The position numbers and the translations under genes are program-made. 64,000 bases of DNA from Coix lacryma-jobi var. lacryma-jobi (lineage: Eukaryota > Streptophyta > Magnoliopsida > Poales > Poaceae), in assembly GCA_009763385.1 (NCBI GenBank), contig CM019829.1:39039705-39103704 (forward strand), in the 5' to 3' direction. The notes beneath the pieces are model-generated. The model saw nothing but the letters and a program-made list of their open reading frames with translations. It was not told where the DNA came from and did no database searches. Position 1 is the stretch's first letter, and each line of letters opens with the position of its first letter. Positions 10,234 through 22,059 of this stretch are shown piece by piece.

Positions 10234-12267
10234 ATGGCGGGTGGAAAATGCACTCGCGGAGGCGCGGCGAAGGCGGAATCTGACGACCGCATCGAGGTGC
10301 CGAGCTGGGCGCGCGGGTGGACGCGGAGTGTTCTCCGCCGGGAGAATCTGGAGGAGGTCGTCTTCGCCGGCCTGCTGCTCGATAGCGTCACCGACGGCTA
10401 GAGGGAGGCGTACCTGGAGGATTGGCCGACTCCAAACACTTCGGAGCTCGTCGTCTTCGAAGCTTTCTTCAGGTGCGGGTTCAGAATCCCGGTCCACCCC
10501 TTCCTCCACGGGCTGCTGGAGTACTACCAGGTCGTGCTGTGCAACTTGACCCCCAATACAATGTTGCACATCGCGGTCTTCATTCATTACTGCGAGGCAT
10601 ATCTGGGCATCGAGCCCCACTTCGACCTCTTCCGCCACTTCTTCCGCCTGAAGATCAACGGCACCGGAACGTTGGACATCGTCGGGTCGGTGTACCTTCA
10701 ACTACGGGATGGGATGGCGGAGAAGTACATCGCGATGCCGCTGCCTTCAAAGGTGATGGAGTACAAGCCCAAGTGGTTCTTACATCCATCAAGAGGCGCC
10801 GAGGCCGCCGTGTGACCCGGCCTTCGCGCCGAAGGTGTTGCCGTCATGGTCGGAGCGTCCCAGCGCTGCGGCAATGGAGCAGGTGGAGGAGCTCCTGAAG
10901 CTGGTCGACAAGCAGTGCGTCGACGGGGTGGCTGTGGCGTCGAACTTCATCAAGAGGCGCTGCTAGCCCTGCAAGGAAAGGGCGCACCCAGCGTACGAGT
11001 ACGCTGGGGACGCGAAGGACCAAACGCGGGAAGCACCGGAGGCCCTGTCGTCGGAGGAGGTGTGCCTGCGGGTCGAGGCACTGTTCGACCTGCAGAAGAG
11101 GAAGAGACTGGAGTACTTGCGGAAGTCGTACTCCCTAGCGTATCCTCCACCGAAGGTTAGTATCTTTGCCCTGTGTGTGTTCGTTAAAATGCATAAGTAG
11201 ATACTCAGTGTCAAAAAATGTAACACAGGGTCGGGGGGCGTTCGTGTCGCAAGCGCCGTCGAAGGCGTGGCCGAAGGGCGTTGACCCGTCGCGGGATGGT
11301 GTCGACGGCGGTGGTCGGGGCGCGGCGGAGGTCGACGTGGAGGAGATCGAAGACAGCGGGGGTGAGGAGAGCCGAGTCCCCGAGCACCGGTCTGGTGGGC
11401 GGCGGGCCTGCGCTAATCCGAAGGGAAAGCGCCAGGCCGCCGCTGCAAAAAAGAAAAAGAAGGTGTCGCTGGAGACCGGTGGCACCTTCGCCATTGACAA
11501 GGAGGCGGCGAAGCGTCGCCGTGTGGTCGTCGATTGGTCGGACGACGCGTCTGATAGTGAGGATGAGGTCCCACTGAGTGCCCGCTTTGGGTAGGGGTCC
11601 TCGGCGGGTCGCGGAGGCGGAGCGGCGAAGGCGAAGCCGAAGCCGAAGGAGACGGGGATGCCGCAGTAGACGTCGGAGACCCAGGAGTCGTCTGGCGGGG
11701 TGGCTGGTGCACCCAAGCCGCAGGGGGAGTCCACAGGCAGTGGCGCACGTCCACGCTCTCGTCGCTTCTCTCTAGAGAAGAAGGTGTTGGGCCTGTAAGT
11801 AGCCCCTACTCATCTTATGGTTCTTACCCTGGTCGGATCTGAGTGTTGATGATGTGTCCATGCCCTTTGCAGGTCAGCGGATGCCACAAAGGTGCCGGAC
11901 ACCGAGGGCGGTGGTCGGAGGGAGACAAGCCCTCTGGCGGAGGCGAACATTGGCGGGTCGGCGAAGTCGGCCGCGCCGGAAGAGGCGTCAGAGGCGGCGG
12001 TGGACGTCGAGGCGTCTACAGTCCCCGAGTCTCGAGGGGCGGAGCAGCCAGAGGCGTCCGAAGTCCCCGAGCCTCAGGAGGCAGAGCGACGGGCGTCCCC
12101 AACACCTGGGGGAAGTTCTGGAGGAGGCGTCGCGGCCGGAAGTGCTGCGGCTCCGGTGGCCGGGTCCTTGGGTCGTCACGCCCGGGGGACGAAGAGGAAG
12201 GTGGCGCCGCCTGCCTCGCCGGAGATCGAGGAGATCGAGCGTCCGGAGGAGGACCCGCATCGGCGTC
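10234..12267 (+). pseudogene. Tat antisense gene, exons 1-3 (split by Sirevirus insertion)
   Basis: The gene starts at ATG 10234. Residues from about 75 to 135 (with FFRCGFRIPVHPFLHGLL and HIAVFIHYCEAYLGI) match what I know as the plant 'putative gypsy type transposon' domain (PF04195). Probable exons are 10234-11155, 11229-11794 and 11873 onward, with GT...AG boundaries (GTTAGT...CACAG and GTAAGT...TTGCAG). Exon 2 encodes a lysine-rich, nuclear-localisation-like stretch (KGKRQAAAAKKKKK) and an acidic region. Exon 3 is Ala/Glu/Pro-rich. Damage includes an in-frame TAG at 10399-10401, a frameshift near 10775, a TAG at 10964-10966 and another at 11592-11594. The exon 3 coding sequence breaks at 12267 and resumes at 22058 with 89 duplicated bases. 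The function of the protein family is not known; the gene is convergent with pol. Confidence 0.75.
12179..12267 (+). repeat. 89-bp direct duplication, left copy
   Basis: This stretch of antisense-gene exon 3 is repeated at 22058-22146 with one C/T difference at the fourth base from the end. The 9.8 kb insert lies between the copies. LTR elements normally leave five bases, so the length is exceptional. Confidence 0.9.
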
Positions 12268-12599
12268 TGAAGGACCGAAAATGCTAAAGGAAGGCGACCA
12301 GAGGGGGGGGGGGGGGTGAATGGGAGCCTAAAAATTTCTTCTCAGAAATTCTGGCCTCTGTCCCAACAAAATCAACCCCAAGAGCAAAGCTGACACACGT
12401 GATGTCCACGACCCAAGAGAATGGGTGGATGTTCCCTAGGAACACAGCGGGACACCACAAAAGCTCCCTCACCCAAATTCAGGTTTTTTCGCAAAGCGGG
12501 AAGCCCAGTTTCTGTAGAGCACAGAGTCGGGAATCCAACGCAAAAAGCGGATCTCAAATCGGAGCTCGAGCGCAAAAGATATGGACGAAAACGTGCGAT

Positions 12600-12990
12600 C
12601 ACTGCATTGACCGGACTCTGAGGTGCGTCCGGTCAGGATCGATCGGACGCGTCCGGTCAACAGAAACCCGATTCGGGAGCTCTCTGTGTTGGACCGGACT
12701 CTGCGTGGAGGTGCGTCCGGTCAATACAAAAGCCAGCGTCCGATCGCTACTACTCGATGAACAGTAGTAGCAGCGCGTCCGGTCAGTGCACAGCAGGTGC
12801 GTCCGGTCAAGCTCGCGCAGAGTATCTCGCTCGGCCTTCAACGATCGGACGCACGAGGACAGCGTCCGGTCGGTTTGAGGCGAGCGTTCGGTCACCTCGC
12901 GCGAACTGGACAGTGCGGGTGTTCAACGACCGGACTCTGAGTCGGTGCATCCGGTCGCTATTAGGCAGCGTCCGGTCACCCCGACTAGTC
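12600..12990. repeat. GTCCGGTC palindromic CpG array
   Basis: More than ten copies of GCGTCCGGTCA or its complement (GACCGGACTC) occur here, in both orientations. Dense self-complementary CpG motifs of this type occur in Sirevirus LTRs. There is no coding content. Confidence 0.8.
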
Positions 12991-13361
12991 CCCTGTTCGT
13001 CCACCGAATCAACCCGATCTCCCTCAAATCAAAAGCACTAAGGCTCTAACTTCGTGTGAGGGGTCACAAGGAAGTTAGTGAGCTACTCCTAAGAGATCAT
13101 GGCTCGAACCTAACTCCAAATCGATGAATCGAAGAAAACGGTGAAGAACGGGCAAGAACTCAATCCCAAAACTAAATCCGCTCGATCTGTGAGTTCGTGA
13201 GGAATTTGATGAATTCCTTCGGTAGAAAGAAGACTCTCATGATGCTACACAAGATGGTTCAAACGGATTTTCAATCCATCCCTTCAAACGGAAAATCTCG
13301 TGAAAGAATCGAAGGGAGGAAACGAAGAACGCGAAGAACAAAAACGCGATTCGATCCAAAT

Positions 13362-15271
13362 TGCAGCCAACAGAGAGGGGGGGGGGGGGTGAATAGCCTA
13401 TAAAAATTTCTACAACAACACTTAAACAAACTAGTTAGACAACTAAATGGCGAAGCGAAGTTTGCGCTAGCTCTACACAGATGCAAGCCACCTATTCACA
13501 ATTCTAGATAACCACAAACTCTAAGTCACACAATATCAAAGGAACTATTCAACAACTAAATAAGCAATAATGTATATCACTACACAAGATAAGAGAATGT
13601 AACTAACAACAAGGTATAATATTAACTTGCAAGAAAGTAACAAATGTAAGTACAAGAGATAGAAGTGTGTATACCGAGCCGGCAAGAGATTAATAAATGA
13701 ATATCAAAGAATACCACGGAGACAAGTTGACACAATAATTTTTCCTCCGAGGTTCACTTGCTTGCCGGCAAGCTACGTCCCCGTTGTAGCGATACACCCA
13801 CTTGGAGGTTCACGCGCTAATAGGCATCACACGCCTAACCCTCAATAGGGTGCCGCACAACCAACACAAGATGGGGATCCACAAACTACGAGCAATCCAC
13901 TAGAGTTACCTTTGGCGCTCCGCCAGGGAAGGTACAAGAAACCCCTTACAAATCACCGGGAGATGGCCACGAACAATCACCACTCGTGCCTTATCTCCTC
14001 CGCTGCTCCAAACCGTCTAGGTGGCGGCAACCACCAAGAGTAATAAGAATATCCGCAGCAACAACAATCGCCAAGTGCCACTAGATGCAAACTCACAAGC
14101 AAATGCACTTGGATCTCTCGATCTCACTTGGATTCGCACTAACAAGCAAAGAGATCAGAGGGAGGGATTAGATCTTGCTCAAGAGGATGTTCAAGAAGTC
14201 AGAGAGTCAAGAAGAACACCCCAAAGGCGGCCACGGCCAATTTATAGAGAGGGGAGGACGACAGCCCGAACCCTACTTTTCTGCGCTTGGTCGGTAGTAC
14301 CGACCCCTCCTGGGCGGTAGTACCGACAGAGACAAACTAACCGTTAACACATGACCCGCTGATTTAGGCGAAGCACCGACTCTCTGGTCGGTACCTCCGA
14401 GGTCGGTAGTACCGAGGTAATGGCGGTACTACCGCCAAGCCAAAATCGGCCGCGAACAGAGAGCTCTGCGAAAAACAAGCTACTACCGACCTTGCGTCGG
14501 TACCACCGCGGGCGGTAGTACCGAGGTAATGGCGGTACTACCGCCAGGCCATTTTCAAATCTACACAGAGAGCCTCGCGAAACCCCTTAGAGCCACGGTA
14601 CCACCGACCCTCTGGTCGGTACCACCGCCGGCGGTAGTACCGAGGTTATGGCGGTACTACCGCCAGGCCAAAAACGCCCCAACACAGAGAGGGCTGCACG
14701 CAGCACCTATGGGCGGTACCACCGACCACCCTGGTCGGTACCACCGACCATACACAGAAGACTCCATTTTCTTCTCTGTGTTGATCCAAACCAACTCCAA
14801 CAACTTCTCCTTTGCAAATGTGCTAACACCAACAAGTGTACAACATCATGTGCATGTGTGTTAGCATTTTCACAAACATATTCAAAGGATTCGAGTTAGC
14901 ACACTAGGTCCTAATGCATATGCATGTATGAATCCACCTAGTGGCACTTGATAACCGTGATCACTGAGATATTCCCCTCTTAATAGTACGGCTATCTATC
15001 CTAAATGCACTCACACCCTCTATGGTGTCTTGAGTGCCAAAACAAAATCCCTATTTATACCTTTGCCTTGATCTCCATAGGATTTGTTTTTCTCTTCTTC
15101 TTCTTCTTCCAAATGTGGAGCACATGATCTATCTTTTGGTCATCACCACCAATACCATGATCATCATTTGGCTCCCGTACTTGGAATGTACCAACCTAGC
15201 TCATAAACACTTCATGACAAGGTTAGTACTCTAGGTGACATCAATTATCCAAAACCAAACAAGGACTTTCA
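13362..15271 (-). repeat. Probable inner Sirevirus LTR
   Basis: The minus-strand reading would start TGAAAGTCCTTG at 15271 and pass a CT-rich and AT-rich U3 and a palindromic array (14760-14280). A TATAAAT box (14240-14246) follows, and the LTR ends near the poly-C run at 13377-13390. Poly-G followed by TGAATAG close to the LTR end is repeated at 12302 and 59009. The left terminus is uncertain by about 30 bases and the flanks (CCTAG on the right) do not match, so this may be a rearranged rather than a cleanly inserted LTR. Confidence 0.4.
14280..14760. repeat. GGCGGTAGTACCGAC palindromic array
   Basis: The core GGTAGTACCG/CGGTACTACC is self-complementary and recurs at least ten times, in variants with GGTACCACC. 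It is unrelated in sequence to the arrays at 12600 and 15540 but occupies the same place upstream of a TATA box in the minus-strand sense. Confidence 0.8.
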
Positions 15272-15287
15272 CCTAGCAGCCCCCTTC

Positions 15288-15296
15288 ATATATATA
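15288..15296 (-). promoter_or_regulatory. TATA box of the outer Sirevirus LTR
   Basis: The minus strand reads GCCTATATATATGAAGG. It lies downstream of the palindromic array, as expected for a U3 promoter. The probable inner LTR starts 17 bases further along, about where transcription would begin. Confidence 0.5.
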
Positions 15297-15539
15297 GGCG
15301 CACGTCCAAAGACCAAAACGCCCTTACATTAAGCACTCAACCCAAATACCCCCCAGGGGTAAAACCGTCCAGACTTGACAGTTTCGATCCGACGGTCACG
15401 CCCGCACATCCGGTAGCTTCGCCTCGACGCGACCTTCCTGATGCCGCCACGTGTCGTCATGTCGACCACCGCGCCTTCCTCGTGGATAGCTTCGCCGCCG
15501 CGCCAGCCTCTCCACGCCGCCACGCGTCGACCGTCCTTT

Positions 15540-15710
15540 CGGACCACCCCCGGTTTTGAGGCCCAAACCGGTAAACCCGCCAGCCCAGGTTTTGAGGCCC
15601 AAACCTGGAAACCGTCCACCCCGAGTTTTGAGGCCCAAACTCAGAAACTGGCCACCCCAGGTTTTGAGGCCCAAACCTGGAAACCGTCGATGGTAGCTTT
15701 TTGAGGCTCA
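15540..15710. repeat. GGTTTTGAGGCCCAAACC inverted-repeat array
   Basis: Four tandem units of about 36 bases, each with GTTTTGAGGCCCAAAC at its core, lie upstream (minus sense) of the TATA-like TATATATA at 15288-15296. The same motif is seen at 19-75. Confidence 0.85.
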
Positions 15711-16329
15711 GCTACCGAACCCGCACCGTAGACGGGATGTGGTTCGCACACCCCGACCACCGGCACCGATGTCGATGCATGTCCAGCCTCCACGCCGGGC
15801 ACAACGCCTTCGCCATCCTCCTTGACTCGGCCGACGGCACTTGCGCCGCACGCAAGCCCATGTCCGACCTCCCGCCAAGTGACACGACACCGTCGTCCCG
15901 ACTCGGCCGATGCACCGCACATCCCCATGTGCTCCTGCTCGTCGATGCCACGTGCCAGCTACCACAGCTGGTCCTCTGGCCCTCCGGTCCATCAGTCCAA
16001 GCCTCACGTCCGCCCTTCACCGCTCTGGGTACATCGGCATGGCACGTCCGCCGCACGGCACGCCCATCCTTCACCGCTCCCGGTCCGTCAGCATGGCACG
16101 TCTCTACTTGACCTTCACCTCGCCATAGACCACTGTATCCGAGCTCCACACCTGCACATCAACATAGCCAAGAGACACATGTTGCACACACACACCAACA
16201 CATAAACACCACACAACTCAACGCCACCGATTAGTCATAACAATAAGCGCATAGCGAGATATGGACTAAACCGGGTAAAAGCCTCAAACCTTCCTTATCA
16301 ATGTCAATCATTCATCATATATGTTCTCA

Positions 16330-17300
16330 ATCTCCCCCTTGATGAATGCATTGACTAACAATAAAACCAAAAAGGAAGGGTTTGAAGGCAAGCCTCACTC
16401 AAGTGCCCAAAAGCCAAGCAAAAGCGAACACAAGGCTAAGAGTCAAGATAAAACAAGAGTTTCATGAATCCCAAAAGGTACTCGAACACCAATCTCAAAT
16501 AAATTGTCAAACAATCATCACAAAAGAAACCAAGGTACTTATCCACTTGGATTCACTTGGGGTCGAGATTTCTCTCCTTTTTCTCTTTCTCTTTCTCTTT
16601 CTCCCCCTTGATGATTGAATTGACAAATACTAGGCACAAGAGATGGTTTGAGATACCAAAACCAAAAACTTGGTTCCCAAAGACATGGGCAACAGCTCGA
16701 CGCAAAAGTCAAAAATGAGCTAGCCCTCAAGAAGAGGCAGAAAATGGCTCAACACCACTAGCTCAAGGCTCGATACCAATCGAGGCTGAATCAACGCATA
16801 AGAATGCAACAAATCACAATCAGCCAAGAATTGGTGAAAACAGCTAGCTCCTCAAGACAGAGGCACAAAGGCTCGACGCAACTAGCTGAAGGGTCCATAC
16901 CAATCGAAAATATCAAGCAAAAACTGCTAGTCCCTCAAGATAGAGGCTAAAACGGCTCAACACGACTAGCAGGCTCGATACCGACTGAGAAAGACCACAA
17001 GAGAGGCTCAACACTAAATGGAGCACAAACACTCAGAGCACGCGGAGAAGCAGCAAGACAAAAGCGACTCCCCCTGAAAGCAAGCCTATACAAAAGCCAT
17101 GCAACAAAGCTCATGACACCAATTGCATTCCATACCAAAGGATGGATACCAATTAAAACACATAAAAGAGCTATACCGAGTGAAGAAGAACATAAAAGAG
17201 CTAAACTCCCCCTTGCTCAAAGCTCTCCCGAAAATGCATGATTCTCCCCTTTGTGCCAACACTCAAGCTCCCCCTTGCAAACAGCTTCTCCCCCTTGACA
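16330..17300 (-). other. Multiple polypurine tracts
   Basis: CAAGGGGGAG-type tracts on the minus strand occur at about 16332, 16601, 17068 (imperfect), 17206, 17246 (imperfect), 17269 and 17289. The one at 16330-16341 abuts the LTR end. Repeated tracts of this kind upstream of the 3' LTR are a known Sirevirus feature. No gene is visible. Confidence 0.7.
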
Positions 17301-18500
17301 AAAGGGAACATGCTGAGGGGTTTTGACAATTTTCACAAAGTTGACACAAACACAAGACAAGTCATCAACCAAAAGCATATGGGGCCATGAAAAGCACTGA
17401 AGGTGACCACAAAGTGTATCGGAGCTGGGGTATGTACACTAAGCTAAAAATGCATGATATACACAATGCAACAACTTCAAGTGTATAGCAATCATAATGA
17501 AAAGATGCTCAAAAGGGTGCTGCCCTGAAAGTGTAGCAATCAATACAAATGCTAGCAAAAGCTCAAACTGATCAAATGAATACGAAAAATGAACAAGTGA
17601 GCATATGAGCAGTTTTAAGCCATTTGAAAAGGAGTCCACCACTAAAATAGCACTTAGCATGAATAGATAGGAGATCGAGCAAGTGCTAACTCAAGTATAC
17701 AAGGTGAACTACCCCTAGCAAAGTCCAATCATCATGCAATAGAGTGAAGCATAGACTTGTGTTATTTTTCAAATTTTATCAGAGATTGCAGCGGTATTAA
17801 CACAAGTTCATATTAAATGCATGTGATTGCGAGAGGTTAAAAACATGGTCATTGCCTAACTTTTCAACCAGGCTAAGCCTATGCAATAAAAGCAATCAGA
17901 AGCTTAAAGCACCGGTTTCGGTCTTACACTACATGACTCAAGTTTAACTCAAAAGTGCAATGAGAAACAGTCTCGATACCGTGAGGTGCTGACACATGCA
18001 ATCCCATCTCGATCTTTTCAATTCACTAATACTTGGATCAAATTTTAAGCACCATGTAAATATGAACAATCCAAGCAAGTGAATGACTCAGTGCAAGAGA
18101 CATAGCAACCTAGCATACAAAAGATAGCACAAGTGATCTCAACACATCCTACCCATGCTAGTTGCCAATCTCAATGGTGAACAAATTAAAGGTTTCATAG
18201 TTGATTAGTCAAGTTCACCATTTGCAAAAATAGCTTAGCTCATAACATGTATCAAGTGATCAAAAAGAGCCTAAGCTACAAGCATCATCATGAATAGACA
18301 GGGCATACCAACAAGAGCATAATCTCATTCTCATTGCTCTAAACATGAAGCTCTAAAATGCACTGAAATACATGATGAAATGCATGCAAAAACTAGTCTA
18401 TCAAAGCCAAAGCAGAACTAGCCTAAAAAGGAAAACCCAAAACAAAAGGGTATCGGAGAAGTCCAACTAAGATACAACAGGCAAAATGCTTCCCCAACTA
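17301..18500. other. Sirevirus 3' region without a gene
   Basis: AT-rich sequence with frequent AAGCA/CAAGC words and no credible coding frame on either strand. It lies between the polypurine tracts and the pol remnant and is most simply untranslated or eroded Sirevirus sequence. Confidence 0.5.
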
Positions 18501-18519
18501 AAAGGGAAACACACATCAA

Positions 18520-19420
18520 ACTCACAAGCGAAGAGCCAGGAGACGCTCAAGCGATAGCCAGCAAAATCCACATCGAAAAGACCACACAGCAAAAAGAGGT
18601 CAAGGAAGAAGAGTACCAAAACCCGAACTCAGGAGTGAATCGGTGGTACCTCATGATGCGTTTGACCACCAGCTTATGTGATGCCCGAGGGGACGCCTTG
18701 GTCCTTGGGTTCTCCGTCCTTGTTCTTCTTCCATTGCAACTGTCATCGCCATGGGCGTCGAAAGAGGCTTGGCCTCACCCATGTCGAACCCATCATCCAC
18801 ATCTCAACCTTCCTGCTCATAAAATCTGCAAACTTGCCAACAAGACTACGAGAGGATCCACCAAAGGTGATATCATCCACATCCATCTGAAATGAGTCAG
18901 AAAGTATGTGTCCAACATCTTTGGGCTCAAAAAGGGGCAACAAAAGCAGAATGAGCGGAATGAGACACAGAAAGACCTGGACCGCATCTCGTGCTGGTCA
19001 AAGTCGTCGTCCATCCGCAGAGGGGTGAATCTGTCATCTCCCCCTTGCCAGATGCTGTCGCTCCCCAAGGTGCTGCTAGTGCTTGCTGGAGAACTGCTCG
19101 AACGGAACCCCAAGTCATGGCAAAAGTGGGATCAGGTCTGTGAGCCGAAATGCTCTCTCCAGGCTCCTGTTCTCCTGCACACTCAAAAGCAGAAGAAACA
19201 CAAGGCGTTGTCTCGTCCAGTGTGACCTCAAGGTCTCCACGAAAATGGTTAGTCACATAATAAGCATAAGGTGAACTCTCAACAAAAAGAGATCTACCTA
19301 TGAATGATACCGCAAGGAGATCTGAACTCAACCTAGACATGACTACCATGCAACAGGATAAAGCACTGTATTGCAAAATGCAGCCTAAAGACATGATCAA
19401 CCTAAACATAGCCTAAACCT
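18520..19420 (-). pseudogene. Sirevirus pol remnants (integrase tail and reverse transcriptase end)
   Basis: On the minus strand, around 19340-19130, the segment LEVTLDETTPCVSSAFECAG resembles the linker after the Copia integrase core. Further along, near 18670-18620, KRIMRYHRFTPEFGFWY resembles the end of a Copia reverse transcriptase, and VDFAGYRL (about 18575) the start of its RNase H. The catalytic parts between and around them are missing and frames shift several times. The pol has been reduced by large deletions. Assignment is from short motifs only. Confidence 0.45.
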
Positions 19421-19978
19421 CAACACACGCTACACTGCAAGATAGTGATAGCAATAGATCCAAAAGCATGTAACACGATAAAATTGTGGAAAGGCTAGTG
19501 CTCAAACTAATCATATCAACAGGATACATGAAACTAACCAAAACTAGCACCTGAAAAGTGACACCTAATGAACATCATACCTCTACAAGTAACGCTCTTG
19601 GTGAAGAAAGGTAAAACATGGCATAATGTTCATAAGGATCACCAACTAGCCAGAAAAGTGGATTAACCACCAAAGCTGTACACAAAGCTAGCATGACATG
19701 ATATACAAGAGATAGCACATGCTAGACTAAACGACACATGACACAAAAGAAAAAATGTACATGCAAGGACTATACAAGTGAGCACATGAAGAACCATCTC
19801 ATACCACAAGACATAAATCATGGATGTACAGGGTATGAGTGTATAAGAAAGCTCACTAGATAACAAAGGCCTCTTTGGAGGCAAATCTAAGCAGGATGCA
19901 GAGAACCATCAAAAACTTGATCACATCTAAAAGATCAAGATCCATTAGGCGCATGTTCTCCACCCCGCGTCCTCATAT

Positions 19979-21940
19979 CTACACACAAGAGGACAAAGTA
20001 ACCCGAGTCTTGGATCCCGAAGGGTTAGCAAGCATGTACTTGGGAAACCAGGACTTGGTCACAAATCTCAACTTATCATGTGGGTTAGCATGATGCAAAT
20101 GCTGGTTCAAATGCAGTTGTGAAACACCCTTGGAAGCATTCCTCAAAAGGACAACTCGAGGAGAAGAACGAGTCGTACCACGGGAAAAGAGGCAAACATC
20201 TTCCAAGGTTTTTGTAGAAGAACCAATAGAAGCACCATGAAAAGCATGACGTGGACCAAGAGAAGAAGCACCAGAAGCATGTCCACGATCATGACCTATC
20301 CCACTAGAAAAGGAGTCATAAATCTCATCAACAAAAATGAGCTTCTTACTAGGAGCACAAGCATTCATGCCATGAGAAGGGCTATGAACCACCATCTTCC
20401 TAGAAGAGCGAGCTTGGCGCAAACGTTTGGCACGCCGATAGCAAAAGCTTTCTTGATGCCCATCTTTCTCAAAAAAAGAGCAATGGTACAAAGGCCTACT
20501 GGAAGGCACACCATTCTCCGACAAGTGAGAAGTCCCTTGGGACTTAGAACAAGAAGCATCAACCACCAACTTGGTGCCAACGCTAGGAGCACACGTGCCA
20601 TGGGAAAGGCTACGCGGCTTCCTAAAAGCCTTAGCTCGAATACGTCGCTCGTGCTTGACACGGCGAAAACAAAAATTGAGCGAATGTCCCTCCTTCTTGC
20701 AAAAGGTGCAATGAAAAACCGGATTGGGAGCACGAGTCCCAAAAATATGAGAAGCACCCTTGTCAAGAGAAGTCCCTAGGACATCACTCGAAGAAACATC
20801 AAGGTTAGGAGTAGCTATGAAAGAGCTATCCGAAACCTTGGCACAAGTGCTATCGTCAAAAGACTCACGCGCAACACAAGAACTCAACTACGGTTGCAAA
20901 GATGCAGACTTGGAAATATCAACATCGGAGTTGCAAGAAATGCGTGAATCAAACGACTTAGCACAAAGGCTCTTGCACCTTTTGGCTAAAACCTCATTCT
21001 CAAACATGAGGCGATCACAAGTACCACATGGAGTGTTTTTCAGATTCTCCATCTCCTCTTTTATGCACTCGGCATATGTGGTACGCAAGAGCTCGACTTC
21101 CCTCTCAAGGTTGGCACTCATATCATTGTGCTCAACCAACTTAGCGCTCATATCATCGCGCATTTGCTTCAAAACCAAAACTTCTTTTTCCAAATCAATG
21201 CATGATGTGCAAATGAAATTGGTGGAAGAAACATCACCATTCACATCAAGCAAAGAATCATGAATATCACTAGAAGCATGGCAAGCATCTTTATTCAAAG
21301 AGCACAAACTACAAGGCCTAGCATTTATCTCAATAATTTCAGCCCTAGCATGCTCAAGTTCATCTACACATGTGATGTGAGTCAATTTTAATTTATCAAT
21401 TTCAGCATGCAAAAACTCACAAGAAACACATGGTAACAAAGCATTTGACTTAAGAAGGGCTAATTCAGTTTTAGCACAATCAAGGTCCTTACCCAAGTCA
21501 ATGCAAACTAGACATGGTTTGGAAGCATTGGATGCCAACATGTCATTTTCAGATTTTAAGCTAGCAAGAGAAAAGCCTAGCTCATCATTCTTCCTAACCA
21601 TGTCACTACAAGAGGTGCAAGGCAAAGAGGCACTAGACTTCAAACTAGCAATGGAGCATTTCAACTTTTCGACCTTTCTACGCAAGGTACTACAAAGCTC
21701 AACATTCCTAGATCGAGCCTCATAAAGATTGTGCAAGGTCACAAGACCCCAAGCAAGTGTACCTTTCTTGGCCTTGCCAAGTTGATGTAGAAGATCCTCT
21801 GGTGAAAGTTCATCATTCACCTCGCGATCCCTTTCATCAACTGTGCTCCTCCTTCTTCCCAAGATGTCGTCCTTGGAAACATTCATGCTGAAAGACAAAG
21901 ACATACTTGAAGAAGAGCTTGGTGCTACTTCAAAAAGCAC
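19979..21940 (-). pseudogene. Sirevirus gag, C-terminal coiled-coil and knuckle region
   Basis: Two adjoining open stretches in the same frame (21940-20888 and 20887-19979) are separated by one TAG, after which reading can continue. The first, about 350 residues, is a long coiled coil punctuated by CxxC pairs (PCTSC, PCLVC, PCVSC, PCSLC, CTSC, PCGTC). The second holds two knuckle-like motifs: CTFCKKEGHSLNFC, a standard CX2CX4HX4C, and CSFFEKDGHQESFC, in which the second Cys is Phe. It ends with a basic segment containing KSWFPKYMLANPSGSKT, a conserved tail before the protease in this family. The N-terminal capsid part of gag is absent, and so is the protease. The sequence upstream to 22057 is a short untranslated leader. 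Confidence 0.65.
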
Positions 21941-22032
21941 CGTTAGTGTTAGCCAAACAAAAGCTCAACACCTCGACTAACAAAGTCGGAAACAAAACCG
22001 CTCTTAAAAAGTCGCCTTCGCGGATCCGGAAC

Positions 22033-22059
22033 CGGTTAAGGTAGAGAGATCCTTAACCG
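22033..22059. repeat. Perfect 9-bp hairpin at the insertion junction
   Basis: CGGTTAAGG and CCTTAACCG are separated by nine bases. The last two bases of the right arm belong to the duplicated host segment, so the element ends inside the hairpin. Confidence 0.8.

Larger units (their letters stand above)
12268..16329 (-). repeat. Composite Sirevirus LTR block
   Basis: The block runs from the terminal TGAAGGACC at 12268 to ...TGTTCTCA at 16329, which directly adjoins a polypurine tract on the minus strand. It is too long and too heterogeneous for one LTR. It has two poly-G/TGAAT junctions (12302 and 13377), two minus-strand TATA boxes (14240-14246 and 15288-15296) and three different palindromic arrays. 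I read it as an outer LTR interrupted by at least one inner LTR. I could not find matching target duplications for the inner one. Confidence 0.5.
12268..22057 (-). mobile_element. 5'-truncated Sirevirus-type Ty1/Copia element with composite LTR
   Basis: Read on the minus strand the insert holds a short leader (22057-21941), a C-terminal gag (21940-19979), scattered pol remnants, a 3' region with several CAAGGGGGAG tracts, and an LTR block ending at 12268. The repeated polypurine tracts, coiled-coil CxxC-rich gag and CpG-rich palindromic LTR arrays are characteristic of Sireviruses. There is no 5' LTR or primer site on the right: the sequence passes from the leader straight into the duplicated host exon at 22058. 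The left end starts with TG exactly at the end of the duplication. The element is therefore 5'-truncated and defective. Confidence 0.7.

Noticed and set aside
13362..15271. Inner LTR as a clean solo LTR with a target duplication
   Set aside because: The right flank CCTAG has no match at the presumed left end, so a clean solo LTR cannot be claimed.
12600..15710. CRISPR-like array
   Set aside because: Units are self-complementary, irregularly spaced and lie in a plant LTR; there are no unique spacers of constant length and no cas genes.
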